From contig CAJJLZ010000001.1 of assembly GCA_905192745.1 (NCBI GenBank), positions 124,001-188,000 on the forward strand: a DNA stretch of 64,000 nucleotides, given 5' to 3'. This stretch comes from an uncultured Oscillospiraceae bacterium (GTDB taxonomy: Bacteria; Bacillota; Clostridia; Oscillospirales; Acutalibacteraceae). The notes beneath the pieces are model-generated. The model ran no database searches. It saw only the letters and a program-made list of their open reading frames with translations, and was not told where the DNA came from. The position numbers and the translations under genes are program-made. Positions within the stretch are counted from its first letter, which is position 1; each line of letters starts with the position of its first letter. Positions 8,286 to 17,828 of the stretch are shown one piece after another.

Positions 8286-8984
8286 ATGGCTTTGGTATAT
8301 ATTGTGGACGACGAGCCGCATATCCGCCGTCTGGCCGCCATCGGCCTGAAGGACGCCGGCTTTGAAACGGCGGAATTTTCCGACGGCTCGGTAATGCTGC
8401 ACGCGCTGAACCAGACGCAGCCCGATGCGGTGCTGCTGGACTGGATGATGCCCGGGCAGGACGGAATAAGCGTGCTGCGCGTTATCCGGGAGAACCCCGC
8501 CACCCGGCCTATCCCGGTCATTATGATGACCGCCCGGTCGGATGAAGTGGATCGGGTGCTGGGGCTGGAGCTTGGGGCGGACGATTACGTTACCAAGCCC
8601 TTCAGCGTCAAGGAACTGGCCGCCCGTACCCGCGCGGTGATCCGCCGGCAGGAATATCTCAGCGCGCCGCAGGAGGAGGTTCTCTCCGCCGGCGGACTGA
8701 CGGTGGACTATGCCCGGCGGCGGGTGACTAAAAACGGACAGGAAATCGAGCTGACCCAGCGGGAGTTTGAGCTGCTCTACACCCTGATGAAAACTCCGGG
8801 GCGGGTGTTTACCCGGGAAATGCTGCTGGATACGGTCTGGAAGGTGGATTTCTACGGCGACACCCGCACGGTGGACGTGCATGTCCGATATCTGCGGCAG
8901 AAGATCGAGGACGAACCGGATAATCCGAAACGGATTCTCACCGTGCGGGGCGTGGGCTACCGGTTTGCCGAGGAAACCGCCTGA
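8286..8984 (+). CDS. phoP: OmpR/PhoB-family response regulator (PhoP-like)
   Basis: A 232-residue DNA-binding response regulator. The receiver domain has the acidic pair DD at 8-9, phosphoacceptor Asp52 in LLDWMMPG, Thr in MMTAR and Lys in VTKPF. The C-terminal winged helix contains LTQREFELLYTLMKTPGRVF and DVHVRYLRQKIE. Its place between phoU and a PhoR-like kinase supports a role in phosphate control, and the TTAACA-type repeats before pstS are its likely targets. The pairing with phosphate is from context, since receiver sequences alone do not show the signal. Confidence 0.88.
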   Translation: MALVYIVDDEPHIRRLAAIGLKDAGFETAEFSDGSVMLHALNQTQPDAVLLDWMMPGQDGISVLRVIRENPATRPIPVIMMTARSDEVDRVLGLELGADDYVTKPFSVKELAARTRAVIRRQEYLSAPQEEVLSAGGLTVDYARRRVTKNGQEIELTQREFELLYTLMKTPGRVFTREMLLDTVWKVDFYGDTRTVDVHVRYLRQKIEDEPDNPKRILTVRGVGYRFAEETA

Positions 8985-9058
8985 CGGCCGGATAAATACT
9001 ATACGGATAATTATATAAGCATTATACAACATGGGATTGATGAAGGGGGCGATCCTCC

Positions 9059-10873
9059 ATGCGCAGACGATTTTTCCGGGCGGCGACGCTGGCGATTATC
9101 GCCGGGCTGGTGGTCGCCTTCCTTTTCGCTGTCCCTCTGATGGAGCAGGTGTACACCGATGAAACCGAGAAGCGGCTGGACACCGCGCTGGCGCTGATCG
9201 GCGGCTATCCGCTGCCGGAGGGAGAAGAAAGCCCCTGCCGGCTTCTGGCCGTGCAGGCCGGGGAACGGCTGGACGGGGAGATCCGCGTTACCCTGATCTC
9301 GATGGATGGAACCGTGCTGGGAGACAGCCGGGCCGATCCGGCGGAAATGGGGAACCACGCCTCTCGTCCGGAGGTAGCGGAGGCGCTGGAGACCGGGCGG
9401 GGGGACGATATCCGCCGCAGCGACACTACCGGCCGCCGGGAGATGTACCGGTCTGAACGGCAGACCCTGTCGGACGGAACGGAAGTGATCTGCCGCGTTT
9501 CCCTGTCTCTGGATGGAGCGGGACGGGTGCAGTATCTGCTTTGGGGCTGCGGACTGATCGGCATTGTCATGGGGCTGGGCGTGGCTCTGTTCGCCGCCAA
9601 TTATTCGGCCGGCCGGGTGGTGGAGCCGCTGCAGGAGCTGACCCGCGCCGCCCGGCAGATTGCCGACGGCGATACTGCCGTGCGGGTCGCGGATGCCCCG
9701 GATGAGATGGGCGAGCTGTCCGGCGCCTTTAACCGGATGTCCGAGCGGCTCGCTTCCGCTCACGCGGAGCTGGAATACCATTCCGAGCGGATGGCCGGAA
9801 TCCTGCAGGGGATGGACGACGGCGTGATCGCGCTGGACGCGGACGGACGGGTTACGCTGCTCACCCACCGGGCGCGGGAACTTCTCGGCCCGGCTCCTCT
9901 GACCGCCGTTCGGCTTTCCGAATGCGGAGGGAATTACCTGTATATCCAGAACATCCTCGATCGGCTGACGCGGGAGAGCGAGCCGGTGCGGGATACTCTG
10001 GTGCTGTCCGGCCCGCCCGAGCGGATTTTGCAGGTATACGCCGCCCGGGTAAGCGACCGAAGCGGGAAAGGGGAGAACGGCGGAAACGCCGGCATGGAAA
10101 GCGGGACGCTGGCCGTGCTGTCCGATGTGACGCGTATCCGCAAGCTGGAAATCATGCGCAGCGAGTTTGTCGCCAATGTGACCCATGAGCTGAAAACCCC
10201 GCTGACCTCCATCCGCGGCTATATCGAATTGCTTAAAAACGGGCCGCGGGATGAGGAAACCACCCGTTCCTTTTATGAAATCATCGAGATTGAGGCCGAG
10301 CGGCTGCAGAAACTCACCGACGATATCCTTCAGCTCTCCGAAATCGAAAGCGGAGAACGGGACGCGGACGCCGAGTCCGCTTCGGTGGAGGAAACGGTGG
10401 GCCGGATTGTGGAAGCCCTGCGGCCGGAGGCGGAGCGGCGCGGGGTTGCCTTCCGAACGGAGATGGAGGACGGGCTGCGGGTGAACGCCAGTCCCCGCCG
10501 CTTCCATCAGCTGATGAAGAACCTGATGGAAAACGCGATGAAGTATAACCGGCAGGACGGAAGCGTCACCGTATCCGCCTGCAGGGAACGGGGAATCGCA
10601 GTAATCCGGGTCAGAGATACGGGGATCGGCATCCCGGAAAAGGACATCGACCGGATCTTCGAGCGGTTTTACCGGGTGGATAAGGGACGTTCCCGCGAGC
10701 TGGGCGGAACCGGCCTGGGACTTTCGATTGTCAAGCATATCGTCGGGCTGTACGGCGGCGATATCCGCGTCGAGAGCCGAGAAGGGGAGGGCACCGTCTT
10801 TACCGTCCGGCTTCCGCTGGGCTCTGCCGCCGGAAGCGCCGTCGATAGGGATGCGAATTCTTGGCAAATATAA
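9059..10873 (+). CDS. phoR: PhoR-like sensor histidine kinase
   Basis: A 604-residue membrane kinase. It has a TM segment at about 10-28, an extracytoplasmic region of about 130 residues, a second TM near 162-182, a HAMP linker (RVVEPLQELTRAARQIADGD), a PAS-like domain (about 245-345) and HisKA with His376 in VTHELKTPLTSIRGY. The ATPase boxes are MKNLMENAMKYN, RDTGIGIP and GGTGLGLSIVKH. HAMP-PAS-HisKA is the standard PhoR layout. It starts 74 bases after the response regulator and ends the phosphate cluster. Confidence 0.9.
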   Translation: MRRRFFRAATLAIIAGLVVAFLFAVPLMEQVYTDETEKRLDTALALIGGYPLPEGEESPCRLLAVQAGERLDGEIRVTLISMDGTVLGDSRADPAEMGNHASRPEVAEALETGRGDDIRRSDTTGRREMYRSERQTLSDGTEVICRVSLSLDGAGRVQYLLWGCGLIGIVMGLGVALFAANYSAGRVVEPLQELTRAARQIADGDTAVRVADAPDEMGELSGAFNRMSERLASAHAELEYHSERMAGILQGMDDGVIALDADGRVTLLTHRARELLGPAPLTAVRLSECGGNYLYIQNILDRLTRESEPVRDTLVLSGPPERILQVYAARVSDRSGKGENGGNAGMESGTLAVLSDVTRIRKLEIMRSEFVANVTHELKTPLTSIRGYIELLKNGPRDEETTRSFYEIIEIEAERLQKLTDDILQLSEIESGERDADAESASVEETVGRIVEALRPEAERRGVAFRTEMEDGLRVNASPRRFHQLMKNLMENAMKYNRQDGSVTVSACRERGIAVIRVRDTGIGIPEKDIDRIFERFYRVDKGRSRELGGTGLGLSIVKHIVGLYGGDIRVESREGEGTVFTVRLPLGSAAGSAVDRDANSWQI

Positions 10874-10887
10874 TATACAAAATGTTG

Positions 10888-10926
10888 AACCGGCTGAGAA
10901 TTATACAAATTCCCAGCCGGTTTCCG
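10888..10926 (+). terminator. Hairpin after the phoR-like gene
   Basis: Bases 10888-10902 pair with 10908-10922 in 14 of 15 positions around an ATACA loop, ending in a short T-run. It closes the phosphate cluster. The following roughly 290 bases hold no supported gene. Confidence 0.65.
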
Positions 10927-11217
10927 ATGGTCGCAAAGAGTATCGGAGGAGAAGGGGAGGAGTGAAGAGGGAACCGTCAGGGTCTCTCCTCCGCGCAGCA
11001 ATCATCCGCCCGCAGGCGGCAAGCCCCGCGAAAAGATTTTTTTGCGGGTTGCCTTAATCGGGAGAAAGGGGACGGCAGTGCGCCGGACTTTTTCTCCCGG
11101 TTTTGCTTTTTGAAGAAAAAATATGTATCCGGGGGCGCAAATCGGATCCGTCTGCATCGCGGGAAGACAAAACCTGCAAAAAACCGGGCGGTATCGCGGG
11201 GAAATTCGAAATTCTTC

Positions 11218-11246
11218 TTGCATTATGAAGACACGGACTATATAAT
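11218..11246 (+). promoter_or_regulatory. Promoter of the liv operon
   Basis: TTGCAT (11218-11223), a 17-base spacer and a perfect TATAAT (11241-11246) lie about 95 bases before the livJ start codon. Confidence 0.7.
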
Positions 11247-11339
11247 ATTTAACAAGCGGGCCGGGTTCCCGGCCTGAAACCCGAAACCGACGTCCCGGCC
11301 TTACGGCGGTGGACGATGGAAAAGATGAAGGGGCAAGTG

Positions 11340-12506
11340 ATGAAAATGATGAAGAAGAGAAGCATTGTTTCGCTGGCTCTGGCGGCGGCGCTGATGATCG
11401 TGCCGATGGCCGGCTGCACAAAAGGCGAGGGCAGCGGCGACACCGTTAAAATCGGCGGTCTGGCTCCGCTGACCGGCGAAGTGTCCCAGTACGGCAAGGC
11501 CGTGGACAACGCGGTTCAGCTGGCGGTCAAGGCCATCAACGAAAAGGGCGGCATTCTTGGCGGCAAGAAGATCGACTATATCTGCTATGATGAAAAGGGC
11601 GACGCGAACGAGGCGATCAACGCTTACAACAAGCTGGCCCAGACCGATAAGGTCGTGGCGCTGGTCGGCGACGTGACCTCCAAGCCCTGCAAGGCGGTTG
11701 CTCAGAAGGCTACGGCCGACAACATGCCGATGATTACCCCGTCCGGCACGGCGGCGGATATCACCGAAGTGGGCGAGAATGTGTTCCGCGCCTGCTTCAT
11801 CGACCCGTATCAGGGTCAGTTGATGGCTGACTACGCGTCGAAGAAGCTGAACGCCAAGACGGCGGCGATTCTGTACGACAACGGCGACACCTACTCCACC
11901 GGCATTGCCGACGCGTTTGAGGCGGCGGCCAAGGAACTGGGCATCACCGTGACCAATAAGGAAGGCTACCAGACCGGCAGCACCGATTTCAACTCGCAGC
12001 TGACCAAGATCAAGGCGTCCAATCCCGATGTGCTGATGGTGCCGGTGTATTATTCCGATGTGGCTCTGATCGCGGTGCAGGCCAAGGCGCAGGGTATTAC
12101 CTCCACCTTCCTGGGCGCGGACGGCTGGGACGGCGTTCTGGAAAAGATCGACGCTTCCAATGTAGACGCGGTGGCCGACAGCTATTTCTGCAGTCAGTAT
12201 TCTGCCACGAGCACGGACGAGGACCTGCAGGCCTTCCTGAAGCTGTATAAGGAAACCTATAAAATGGATGCGAATATGTTCGCCGTTCTCGGCTACGACG
12301 CGATGATGATTATGGCGGACGCGATCGACCGCGCCGGTTCCACCGATTCCGACAAGATCATCGAAGCGCTGAAGAGCACCGATTACAAGGGCCTGACCGG
12401 CACCACGACCTTCGATGAGAAGCGCAACCCGGTTCGTGAGGCGATCATCACCAACTGCAAGGACGGCAAGTACGGCTTTGTGGAGAATTACAGCATTTCG
12501 AAATAA
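11340..12506 (+). CDS. livJ: Branched-chain amino acid ABC transporter, substrate-binding lipoprotein
   Basis: A 388-residue receptor for leucine, isoleucine or valine (or a related amino acid). It has a lipoprotein signal with lipobox MAGC (Cys26), then a periplasmic-binding fold of the Leu/Ile/Val type: VKIGGLAPLTGEVSQYG, a hinge segment MITPSGTAADITEVGENVFRA (21 residues, 11735-11797) and LTGTTTFDEKRNP near the end. ATG 11340 has AAGGGG 6-8 bases upstream; an in-frame ATG at 11316 lacks a good SD. It heads livJHMGF, and the exact substrate is not proven by sequence. Confidence 0.93.
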   Translation: MKMMKKRSIVSLALAAALMIVPMAGCTKGEGSGDTVKIGGLAPLTGEVSQYGKAVDNAVQLAVKAINEKGGILGGKKIDYICYDEKGDANEAINAYNKLAQTDKVVALVGDVTSKPCKAVAQKATADNMPMITPSGTAADITEVGENVFRACFIDPYQGQLMADYASKKLNAKTAAILYDNGDTYSTGIADAFEAAAKELGITVTNKEGYQTGSTDFNSQLTKIKASNPDVLMVPVYYSDVALIAVQAKAQGITSTFLGADGWDGVLEKIDASNVDAVADSYFCSQYSATSTDEDLQAFLKLYKETYKMDANMFAVLGYDAMMIMADAIDRAGSTDSDKIIEALKSTDYKGLTGTTTFDEKRNPVREAIITNCKDGKYGFVENYSISK

Positions 12507-12539
12507 GAACGGGCTGTGTCCCGGAACAAGGGAATAGAG

Positions 12540-12580
12540 CGGGAAAAGAGGGTGGCGTGCTCACCCTCTTTTCCCGGTTT
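12540..12580 (+). terminator. Hairpin between livJ and livH
   Basis: A perfect 15-bp stem (12540-12554 with 12562-12576), a seven-base loop and GTTT. Like the hairpin after pstS, it sits behind the binding-protein gene and could lower expression of the membrane components. Confidence 0.75.
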
Positions 12581-12643
12581 CAAGCTGGTTTGCGGACAGG
12601 CTTCCCAGCACAGAGGGCCAAGTACAGAGTGGGAAGGTGCGAC

Positions 12644-13537
12644 ATGAAAGACTTTACATACTTTATAACGCAGATCCTCAATGGTCTGGGGCTGGGGAGT
12701 ATTTATGCGCTGGTTGCTCTCGGCTACAGCATGGTGTACGGCATCGTACAGCTGATTAATTTTGCGCATGGCGATATCATCATGGTGGGCAGCTATATGG
12801 TTTATCTGGTGATGGTTTTGCTGAAAGCGCCGCTGTGGGTTGCCGTGCTCGCGGCTGTTCTGTTCTGCGCTGTTGCGGGCGTAGTGATCGAGCGGGTTGC
12901 CTATCACCGGCTCCTTGTGCATGATGCGCCCCGCATTTCGCTGCTGATTACGGCGCTGGGCGTGAGCATTTTTCTGCAGAACCTGTTCATGCTGGTGTTT
13001 GGCTCGGAATCGCAGTCCATGCCGCAGATGTTTGGTAATCAGTCGCTGAAGCTGGGAGAGCTGAGCATTAATTTTTCCACGGTGCTGAACCTGATTATTT
13101 CCATTCTGATGATGGCGGGGCTTCAGATGCTGGTGAAAAAGACGAAGATCGGCAAGGCCATGCAGGCCACGTCGGAGGACGCGGGCGCGGCCAAGCTGAT
13201 GGGAATCAACACCAATATGGTAATCGCCGTGACCTTTGCCGTCGGCTCGGCGCTGGCGGCGGTCGGCGCGCTGCTTTACTGCAACACCTATTCACAGATC
13301 AGGCCGGTTATGGGCAATCTTCTCGGTCTGAAGGCCTTTGTGGCGGCGGTGCTCGGCGGCATCGGTTCCATCCCCGGGGCGATGATCGGGGGCTATGTGC
13401 TCGGTGTGGCGGAGGGCTTGACCAAAGCGTATATCAGCAGTACCCTGACCGACGCGGTGGTGTTCGGCATCCTGATTCTCGTGCTGCTGATTAAGCCGAC
13501 CGGTATCATGGGCAAGAACCGGAAGGAGAAGGTGTGA
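12644..13537 (+). CDS. livH: Branched-chain amino acid ABC permease LivH
   Basis: A 297-residue inner-membrane permease with about eight hydrophobic segments. The N-terminal block LNGLGLGSIYALVALGYSM, the motif INFAHGD and the late VLGGIGSIPGAMIGG are LivH hallmarks. ATG 12644 is preceded by GGGAAGG at the right distance. Its stop overlaps the next gene's possible GTG start, consistent with coupled translation. Confidence 0.94.
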   Translation: MKDFTYFITQILNGLGLGSIYALVALGYSMVYGIVQLINFAHGDIIMVGSYMVYLVMVLLKAPLWVAVLAAVLFCAVAGVVIERVAYHRLLVHDAPRISLLITALGVSIFLQNLFMLVFGSESQSMPQMFGNQSLKLGELSINFSTVLNLIISILMMAGLQMLVKKTKIGKAMQATSEDAGAAKLMGINTNMVIAVTFAVGSALAAVGALLYCNTYSQIRPVMGNLLGLKAFVAAVLGGIGSIPGAMIGGYVLGVAEGLTKAYISSTLTDAVVFGILILVLLIKPTGIMGKNRKEKV

Positions 13538-14556
13538 GTATGAGTTCGACGAAGAAGAAAAAAACGCTGGTCTCCTATGCGGTGAATCTGATCCTGACAG
13601 GGCTGCTGTTCGTTGTTCTGTTTCTCCTGATGAATACCGGCGTGATGAACCGGTATCAGGTTGATCTGGTTACGATGGTGTGCATCAACGTCATTCTGGC
13701 CGTCAGCCTGAATCTGGTGACCGGCGTGCTCGGCCAGCTGGTGCTCGGCCATGCCGGCTTTATGCTGGTGGGCGCGTATGCCGCCGCCCTGTTTACCAAA
13801 AGTTGCGGACTGCCGCTGTCGATTGCCCTGCCGATCGGCCTGGTGCTGGCCGGTCTGCTTGCCGCCGTATTCGGCGTCATTATCGGCATCCCCGCTCTGC
13901 GGCTGCGGGGCGATTATCTGGCGATCATTACCCTCGGCTTTGGAGAGATCATCCGGGTGGTCGCCAACAATCTGGAAATCACCAATGGCGCGATGGGGCT
14001 TTCCGACATCCAGTCGCTGAGCAACCGGGATCATCCCGCCGCCATGTTCGTATATGCGTTCGTCCTTGCGGTGCTGGTCATCTTTATGATGTTCACCTTC
14101 GGGCGTTCCCGGCACGGCCGGGCGGTGATTGCCATCCGGGAGGATGAGATCGCCGCGGAATCCTCGGGAATCAACACGACCTATTACAAGCTGCTCGCCT
14201 TTGTGATGGCGGCGTTCATCGCCGGTGTGGCGGGCGGCCTGTACGCTCATCAGCTCGGTCTGGTTGACCCTGCCAAATATGATTTCAACAAATCGGTAGA
14301 GATTCTGATTATGGTGGTGCTCGGCGGCATGGGCTCCATTACCGGCTCCATCATCTCCGCCACGGTGCTGACCCTGCTGCCCGAAGTCCTCCGTGATTTC
14401 TCGGATTACCGGATGCTGATCTACTCGATCATTCTGATTATCGTCATGCTGTTTAAGCCGACCGGCCTTCTCGGGCGGTATGAGCTGTCGCTTTCAAAGG
14501 TTTTCCATAAGCTGGGCGGTTCCCGTCCCACCCGGAAAAAGAAAGGGGAGGTGTGA
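13534..14556 (+). CDS. livM: Branched-chain amino acid ABC permease LivM
   Basis: A 340-residue permease, partner of LivH, with about eight to nine membrane segments. Family motifs include AVSLNLVTGVLGQLVLGHAGF, one residue over the quoting limit and therefore identified here by its place at residues 54-74, plus YLAIITLGFGEIIR and VVLGGMGSITGS. The start is GTG 13534 (AGGAG five bases upstream) or ATG 13540; I cannot decide between them. The C-terminus is basic (RPTRKKKGEV). Confidence 0.93.
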   Translation: MSMSSTKKKKTLVSYAVNLILTGLLFVVLFLLMNTGVMNRYQVDLVTMVCINVILAVSLNLVTGVLGQLVLGHAGFMLVGAYAAALFTKSCGLPLSIALPIGLVLAGLLAAVFGVIIGIPALRLRGDYLAIITLGFGEIIRVVANNLEITNGAMGLSDIQSLSNRDHPAAMFVYAFVLAVLVIFMMFTFGRSRHGRAVIAIREDEIAAESSGINTTYYKLLAFVMAAFIAGVAGGLYAHQLGLVDPAKYDFNKSVEILIMVVLGGMGSITGSIISATVLTLLPEVLRDFSDYRMLIYSIILIIVMLFKPTGLLGRYELSLSKVFHKLGGSRPTRKKKGEV

Positions 14557-14559
14557 CGC

Positions 14560-15318
14560 ATGGCCGTACTGGAAACCAAGGACCTCGGCATCACGTTCGG
14601 CGGACTGCGGGCCGTGGACGATGTTTACCTGAAAATTGAAGAGCAGGAGATCGTGGGTCTGATCGGTCCGAACGGCGCGGGCAAAACCACGGTGTTCAAT
14701 CTCCTGACCGGCGTGTATACGCCCACCAAGGGCGCTATCCGGTTCATGGGGGAAAGCATTATCGGCAAAAAGCCGTATCAGATCAACCGGATCGGCATTG
14801 CCCGCACTTTCCAGAACATCCGCCTGTTCAAGGCGATGACGGTGCTGGATAATGTCAAGGTGGCGATGCAGCAGCATATGAAATACAACGTTGTCTCCGC
14901 CATCCTCCGCCTGCCTTCCTATTGGCGGGAGGAGCGGAAAACCACCGAAGAGGCGCGGGAGCTGCTGAAGATTTTCAATATGGAGGATTTGGCCGAGCAG
15001 CAGGCTTCCAACCTGCCCTATGGCCAGCAGCGGAAGCTGGAGATTCTCCGCGCGCTGGCCGCCCGCCCCAAGCTGTTGCTTCTGGATGAACCGGCCGCCG
15101 GTATGAACCCCACCGAAACCCGGGAGCTGATGGAGACCATCCGTCAGATTCGGGAGATGTTCGGGGTATCCATCCTGTTGATCGAGCATGATATGAGTCT
15201 GGTTATGGGCGTTTGCGAGCGGATCTATGTGCTGGATTACGGTACTTTGATCGCGGACGGTACCCCGGATCAGATCCGTTCGAACGAAAAGGTCATCAAG
15301 GCCTATCTGGGCGGCTGA
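14560..15318 (+). CDS. livG: Branched-chain amino acid ABC transporter ATPase LivG
   Basis: A 252-residue ATPase. Walker A is GPNGAGKTT, the signature region is LPYGQQRKLEILRAL, Walker B is LLLLDEPAAGMNP and the switch region is IEHDMSLVM. The tail VIKAYLGG is typical of LivG/LivF. GGGGAGGTG precedes ATG 14560 and overlaps the end of livM. Confidence 0.95.
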   Translation: MAVLETKDLGITFGGLRAVDDVYLKIEEQEIVGLIGPNGAGKTTVFNLLTGVYTPTKGAIRFMGESIIGKKPYQINRIGIARTFQNIRLFKAMTVLDNVKVAMQQHMKYNVVSAILRLPSYWREERKTTEEARELLKIFNMEDLAEQQASNLPYGQQRKLEILRALAARPKLLLLDEPAAGMNPTETRELMETIRQIREMFGVSILLIEHDMSLVMGVCERIYVLDYGTLIADGTPDQIRSNEKVIKAYLGG

Positions 15319-15394
15319 CGGAAGCGGCGGTTCCAGGATTCTCTGTGCGCGGCCGCGCCAGTATCGCCAGTAATTGGAGAAAGGGAGGCTGTTT

Positions 15395-16105
<711 letters not shown>

Positions 16106-16129
16106 CCGATTGAGTTTGCCCATCGGATG

Positions 16130-16159
16130 AAAACGGGACGCCGCCCGGCGTCCCGTTTT
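16130..16159 (+). terminator. Terminator after livF
   Basis: A 13-bp stem (16130-16142 with 16147-16159) and a GCCC loop. The A-rich and T-rich ends form part of the stem. It ends the liv transcript. Confidence 0.85.
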
Positions 16160-16209
16160 CTGCGGAATTTGCGTGTATGGCTGCCTTTGGAAAAGGAATG
16201 GGGATTGTC

Positions 16210-16962
16210 ATGGAAAAAGGAACGGCCCGCCGGGGAGAGCTTTTCCGGGCCGGGTTTCGGTGCGGCGCGCCGATTATGCTGGGGTATGCGCCTGTTTCAT
16301 TCGCTTTCGCCGTCACGGCGGTGGCGGGGGGCCTGCCCTGGCCGGTTGCCCTGCTGATTTCGCTGAGCAATTTCACCTCCGCCGGACAGGTGGCGGGCGC
16401 TAACCTGATGATGACCGGCGCTCCCCTTCCGGAAATCGGGGTGACGGTGTTTATTATCAATATCCGGTATTTTCTGATGTCCCTCTCCCTGTCCCAGAAG
16501 CTCCAGTCCATGCCGGTGATGAAACGGCTGCTGGCGGCGAACGGGGTGACGGATGAGATATTTTTTCTTGCCATGCAGCAGAAGGGACAGCTTTCCGGCT
16601 GGTTTTTCGCCGGATTGGCGGCAGGTCCCTATCTTGGCTGGACGGCCGGCACACTGCTGGGAGGATTGGCGGGCGCCGTCCTGCCGGCGGCGCTTTCCTC
16701 CGCGCTGGGGATCGCCCTGTATGGGATGTTCATCTCCATTGTGATCCCGCCCGCCAAAAAATCCCACCCGGTGGCGCTGGTGACGGCGGGCGCGGTCCTC
16801 CTTGCCTGCCTGTTCCGGTATATGCCGGGACTGAAGCTGCTCCCGTCCGGCTGGGCGCTGATCCTCTGCGCGGTGGCGGCCGCGGCGGCGGGGGCGTTCT
16901 TCTTCCCGGTCGGGGAGGAAACCGACGGGGCGGAACCGGCGGAAGTAGGGCGGACGGTATGA
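16210..16962 (+). CDS. azlC: AzlC-family branched-chain amino acid export protein
   Basis: A 250-residue membrane protein of the AzlC/LIV-E family, the large subunit of an exporter of branched-chain amino acids and their analogues. Motifs include GAPIMLGYAPVSFAFA, SLSNFTSAGQVAG and IINIRYFLMSLSLSQK, and about five to seven hydrophobic segments are visible. ATG 16210 is chosen for the upstream GGGGA; in-frame ATGs at 16177 and 16198 are alternatives. It overlaps azlD by four bases (ATGA). Its position behind the liv importer suggests control of the same amino acid pool. Confidence 0.88.
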   Translation: MEKGTARRGELFRAGFRCGAPIMLGYAPVSFAFAVTAVAGGLPWPVALLISLSNFTSAGQVAGANLMMTGAPLPEIGVTVFIINIRYFLMSLSLSQKLQSMPVMKRLLAANGVTDEIFFLAMQQKGQLSGWFFAGLAAGPYLGWTAGTLLGGLAGAVLPAALSSALGIALYGMFISIVIPPAKKSHPVALVTAGAVLLACLFRYMPGLKLLPSGWALILCAVAAAAAGAFFFPVGEETDGAEPAEVGRTV

Positions 16963-17288
16963 CCGGCTGGGTATACTGGATTGCCGCTATTGCGGTGATG
17001 GCACTGGTAACCTATGTGCCGCGGGTGCTTCCGCTGACCTTGGTCCGGCGGCGGATCGAAAGTCCGTTCCTGCGGTCTTTTCTGTATTACATGCCCTTTG
17101 CGGTGCTGGGGGCAATGACCTTTCCCGCAGTGCTGTATGCCACCTCGACCCCGGTGTCGGCGGCGGTCGGCCTGTTGGTCGCGCTGGGAATGGCGTTCTG
17201 GGGGAAACAGCTTCTGCCGGTGGCGCTGGCCTCCACGGCGGCGGTGCTGTTGACCGAAACGCTGATGAGGCTGCTGCACTGGCTGTAA
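16959..17288 (+). CDS. azlD: AzlD-family branched-chain amino acid export protein
   Basis: A 109-residue small membrane subunit of the AzlCD exporter, with four hydrophobic segments. YVPRVLPLTLVRRRI and the SPFLRSFLYYMPFAVLGAMT region (20 residues) match the family. It is translationally coupled to azlC through an ATGA overlap. Its length is normal for AzlD. Confidence 0.88.
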   Translation: MTGWVYWIAAIAVMALVTYVPRVLPLTLVRRRIESPFLRSFLYYMPFAVLGAMTFPAVLYATSTPVSAAVGLLVALGMAFWGKQLLPVALASTAAVLLTETLMRLLHWL

Positions 17289-17315
17289 AAGAGCGGGACG
17301 ATTTCGTCCTCATGG

Positions 17316-17362
17316 AAAAAGCCCGGATCTGCGGCGGACGCCAAAGCAGTTCCGGGCTTTTT
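17316..17362 (+). terminator. Terminator after azlD
   Basis: AAAAAGCCCGGA (17316-17327) pairs with TCCGGGCTTTTT (17351-17362) around a 23-base loop. Confidence 0.85.
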
Positions 17363-17530
17363 CAGTGATGTGCGTATCTTAAGAAAGGTTTTTGCTTTTT
17401 ATGTTATTTCCAATAATTTTTTTGGGCTATACTACCATTAAGAACGCTGTTCTTCTGTCCGCCGAAGAGGGAAAACACGTTCAAAATTATAACAGGTTTG
17501 TAACAAAGATTGCGATTCCCGGGCAAAATG

Positions 17531-17803
17531 TGGTATAACAGCAACGGTGGGAAAATGCCGGCAGGCATTTTCAATTGCGCCGCCAACAAGGGCTGGCAAA
17601 GATTCCGGCTGGGCGGCGCTATGGTATAACAGCAACGGTGGGAAAATGCCGGCAGGCATTTTCAATTGCGCCGCCAACAAGGGCTGGCAAAGATTCCGGC
17701 TGGGCGGCGCTATGGTATAACAGCAACGGTGGGAAAATGCTTTCGACTGCGCCGCCGGGAAAGGCGGACATAGAACTCGGCTGGGTGGCCGCGGCGTGTC
17801 AAA
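17531..17803 (+). repeat. Tandem array of a 91-bp structured repeat (locus A)
   Basis: Two identical 91-bp units (17531-17621 and 17622-17712) and a degenerate third (from 17713) stand directly before the O-antigen-ligase-like gene. Each unit starts TGGTATAACAGCAACGG. Hairpin 1 is GAAAATGCC-GGCA-GGCATTTTC. Hairpin 2 is closed by GCGCCGCC with GGCGGCGC and has an inner GCTGG/CCGGC pairing. In the third unit hairpin 1 has collapsed and hairpin 2 is diverged. Related units with the same two-hairpin plan occur at 34941-35012 and 38114-38300. There are no spacers, so this is not a CRISPR array. The rest of the 540-base gap holds no supported gene. Confidence 0.9.
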
Positions 17804-17828
17804 TTTGTCCGGGAGGAACAGAAAGGGA

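Noticed and set aside
17531..17803. Possible CRISPR array
   Set aside because: The 91-bp units are directly contiguous without unique spacers, and no cas gene is near.
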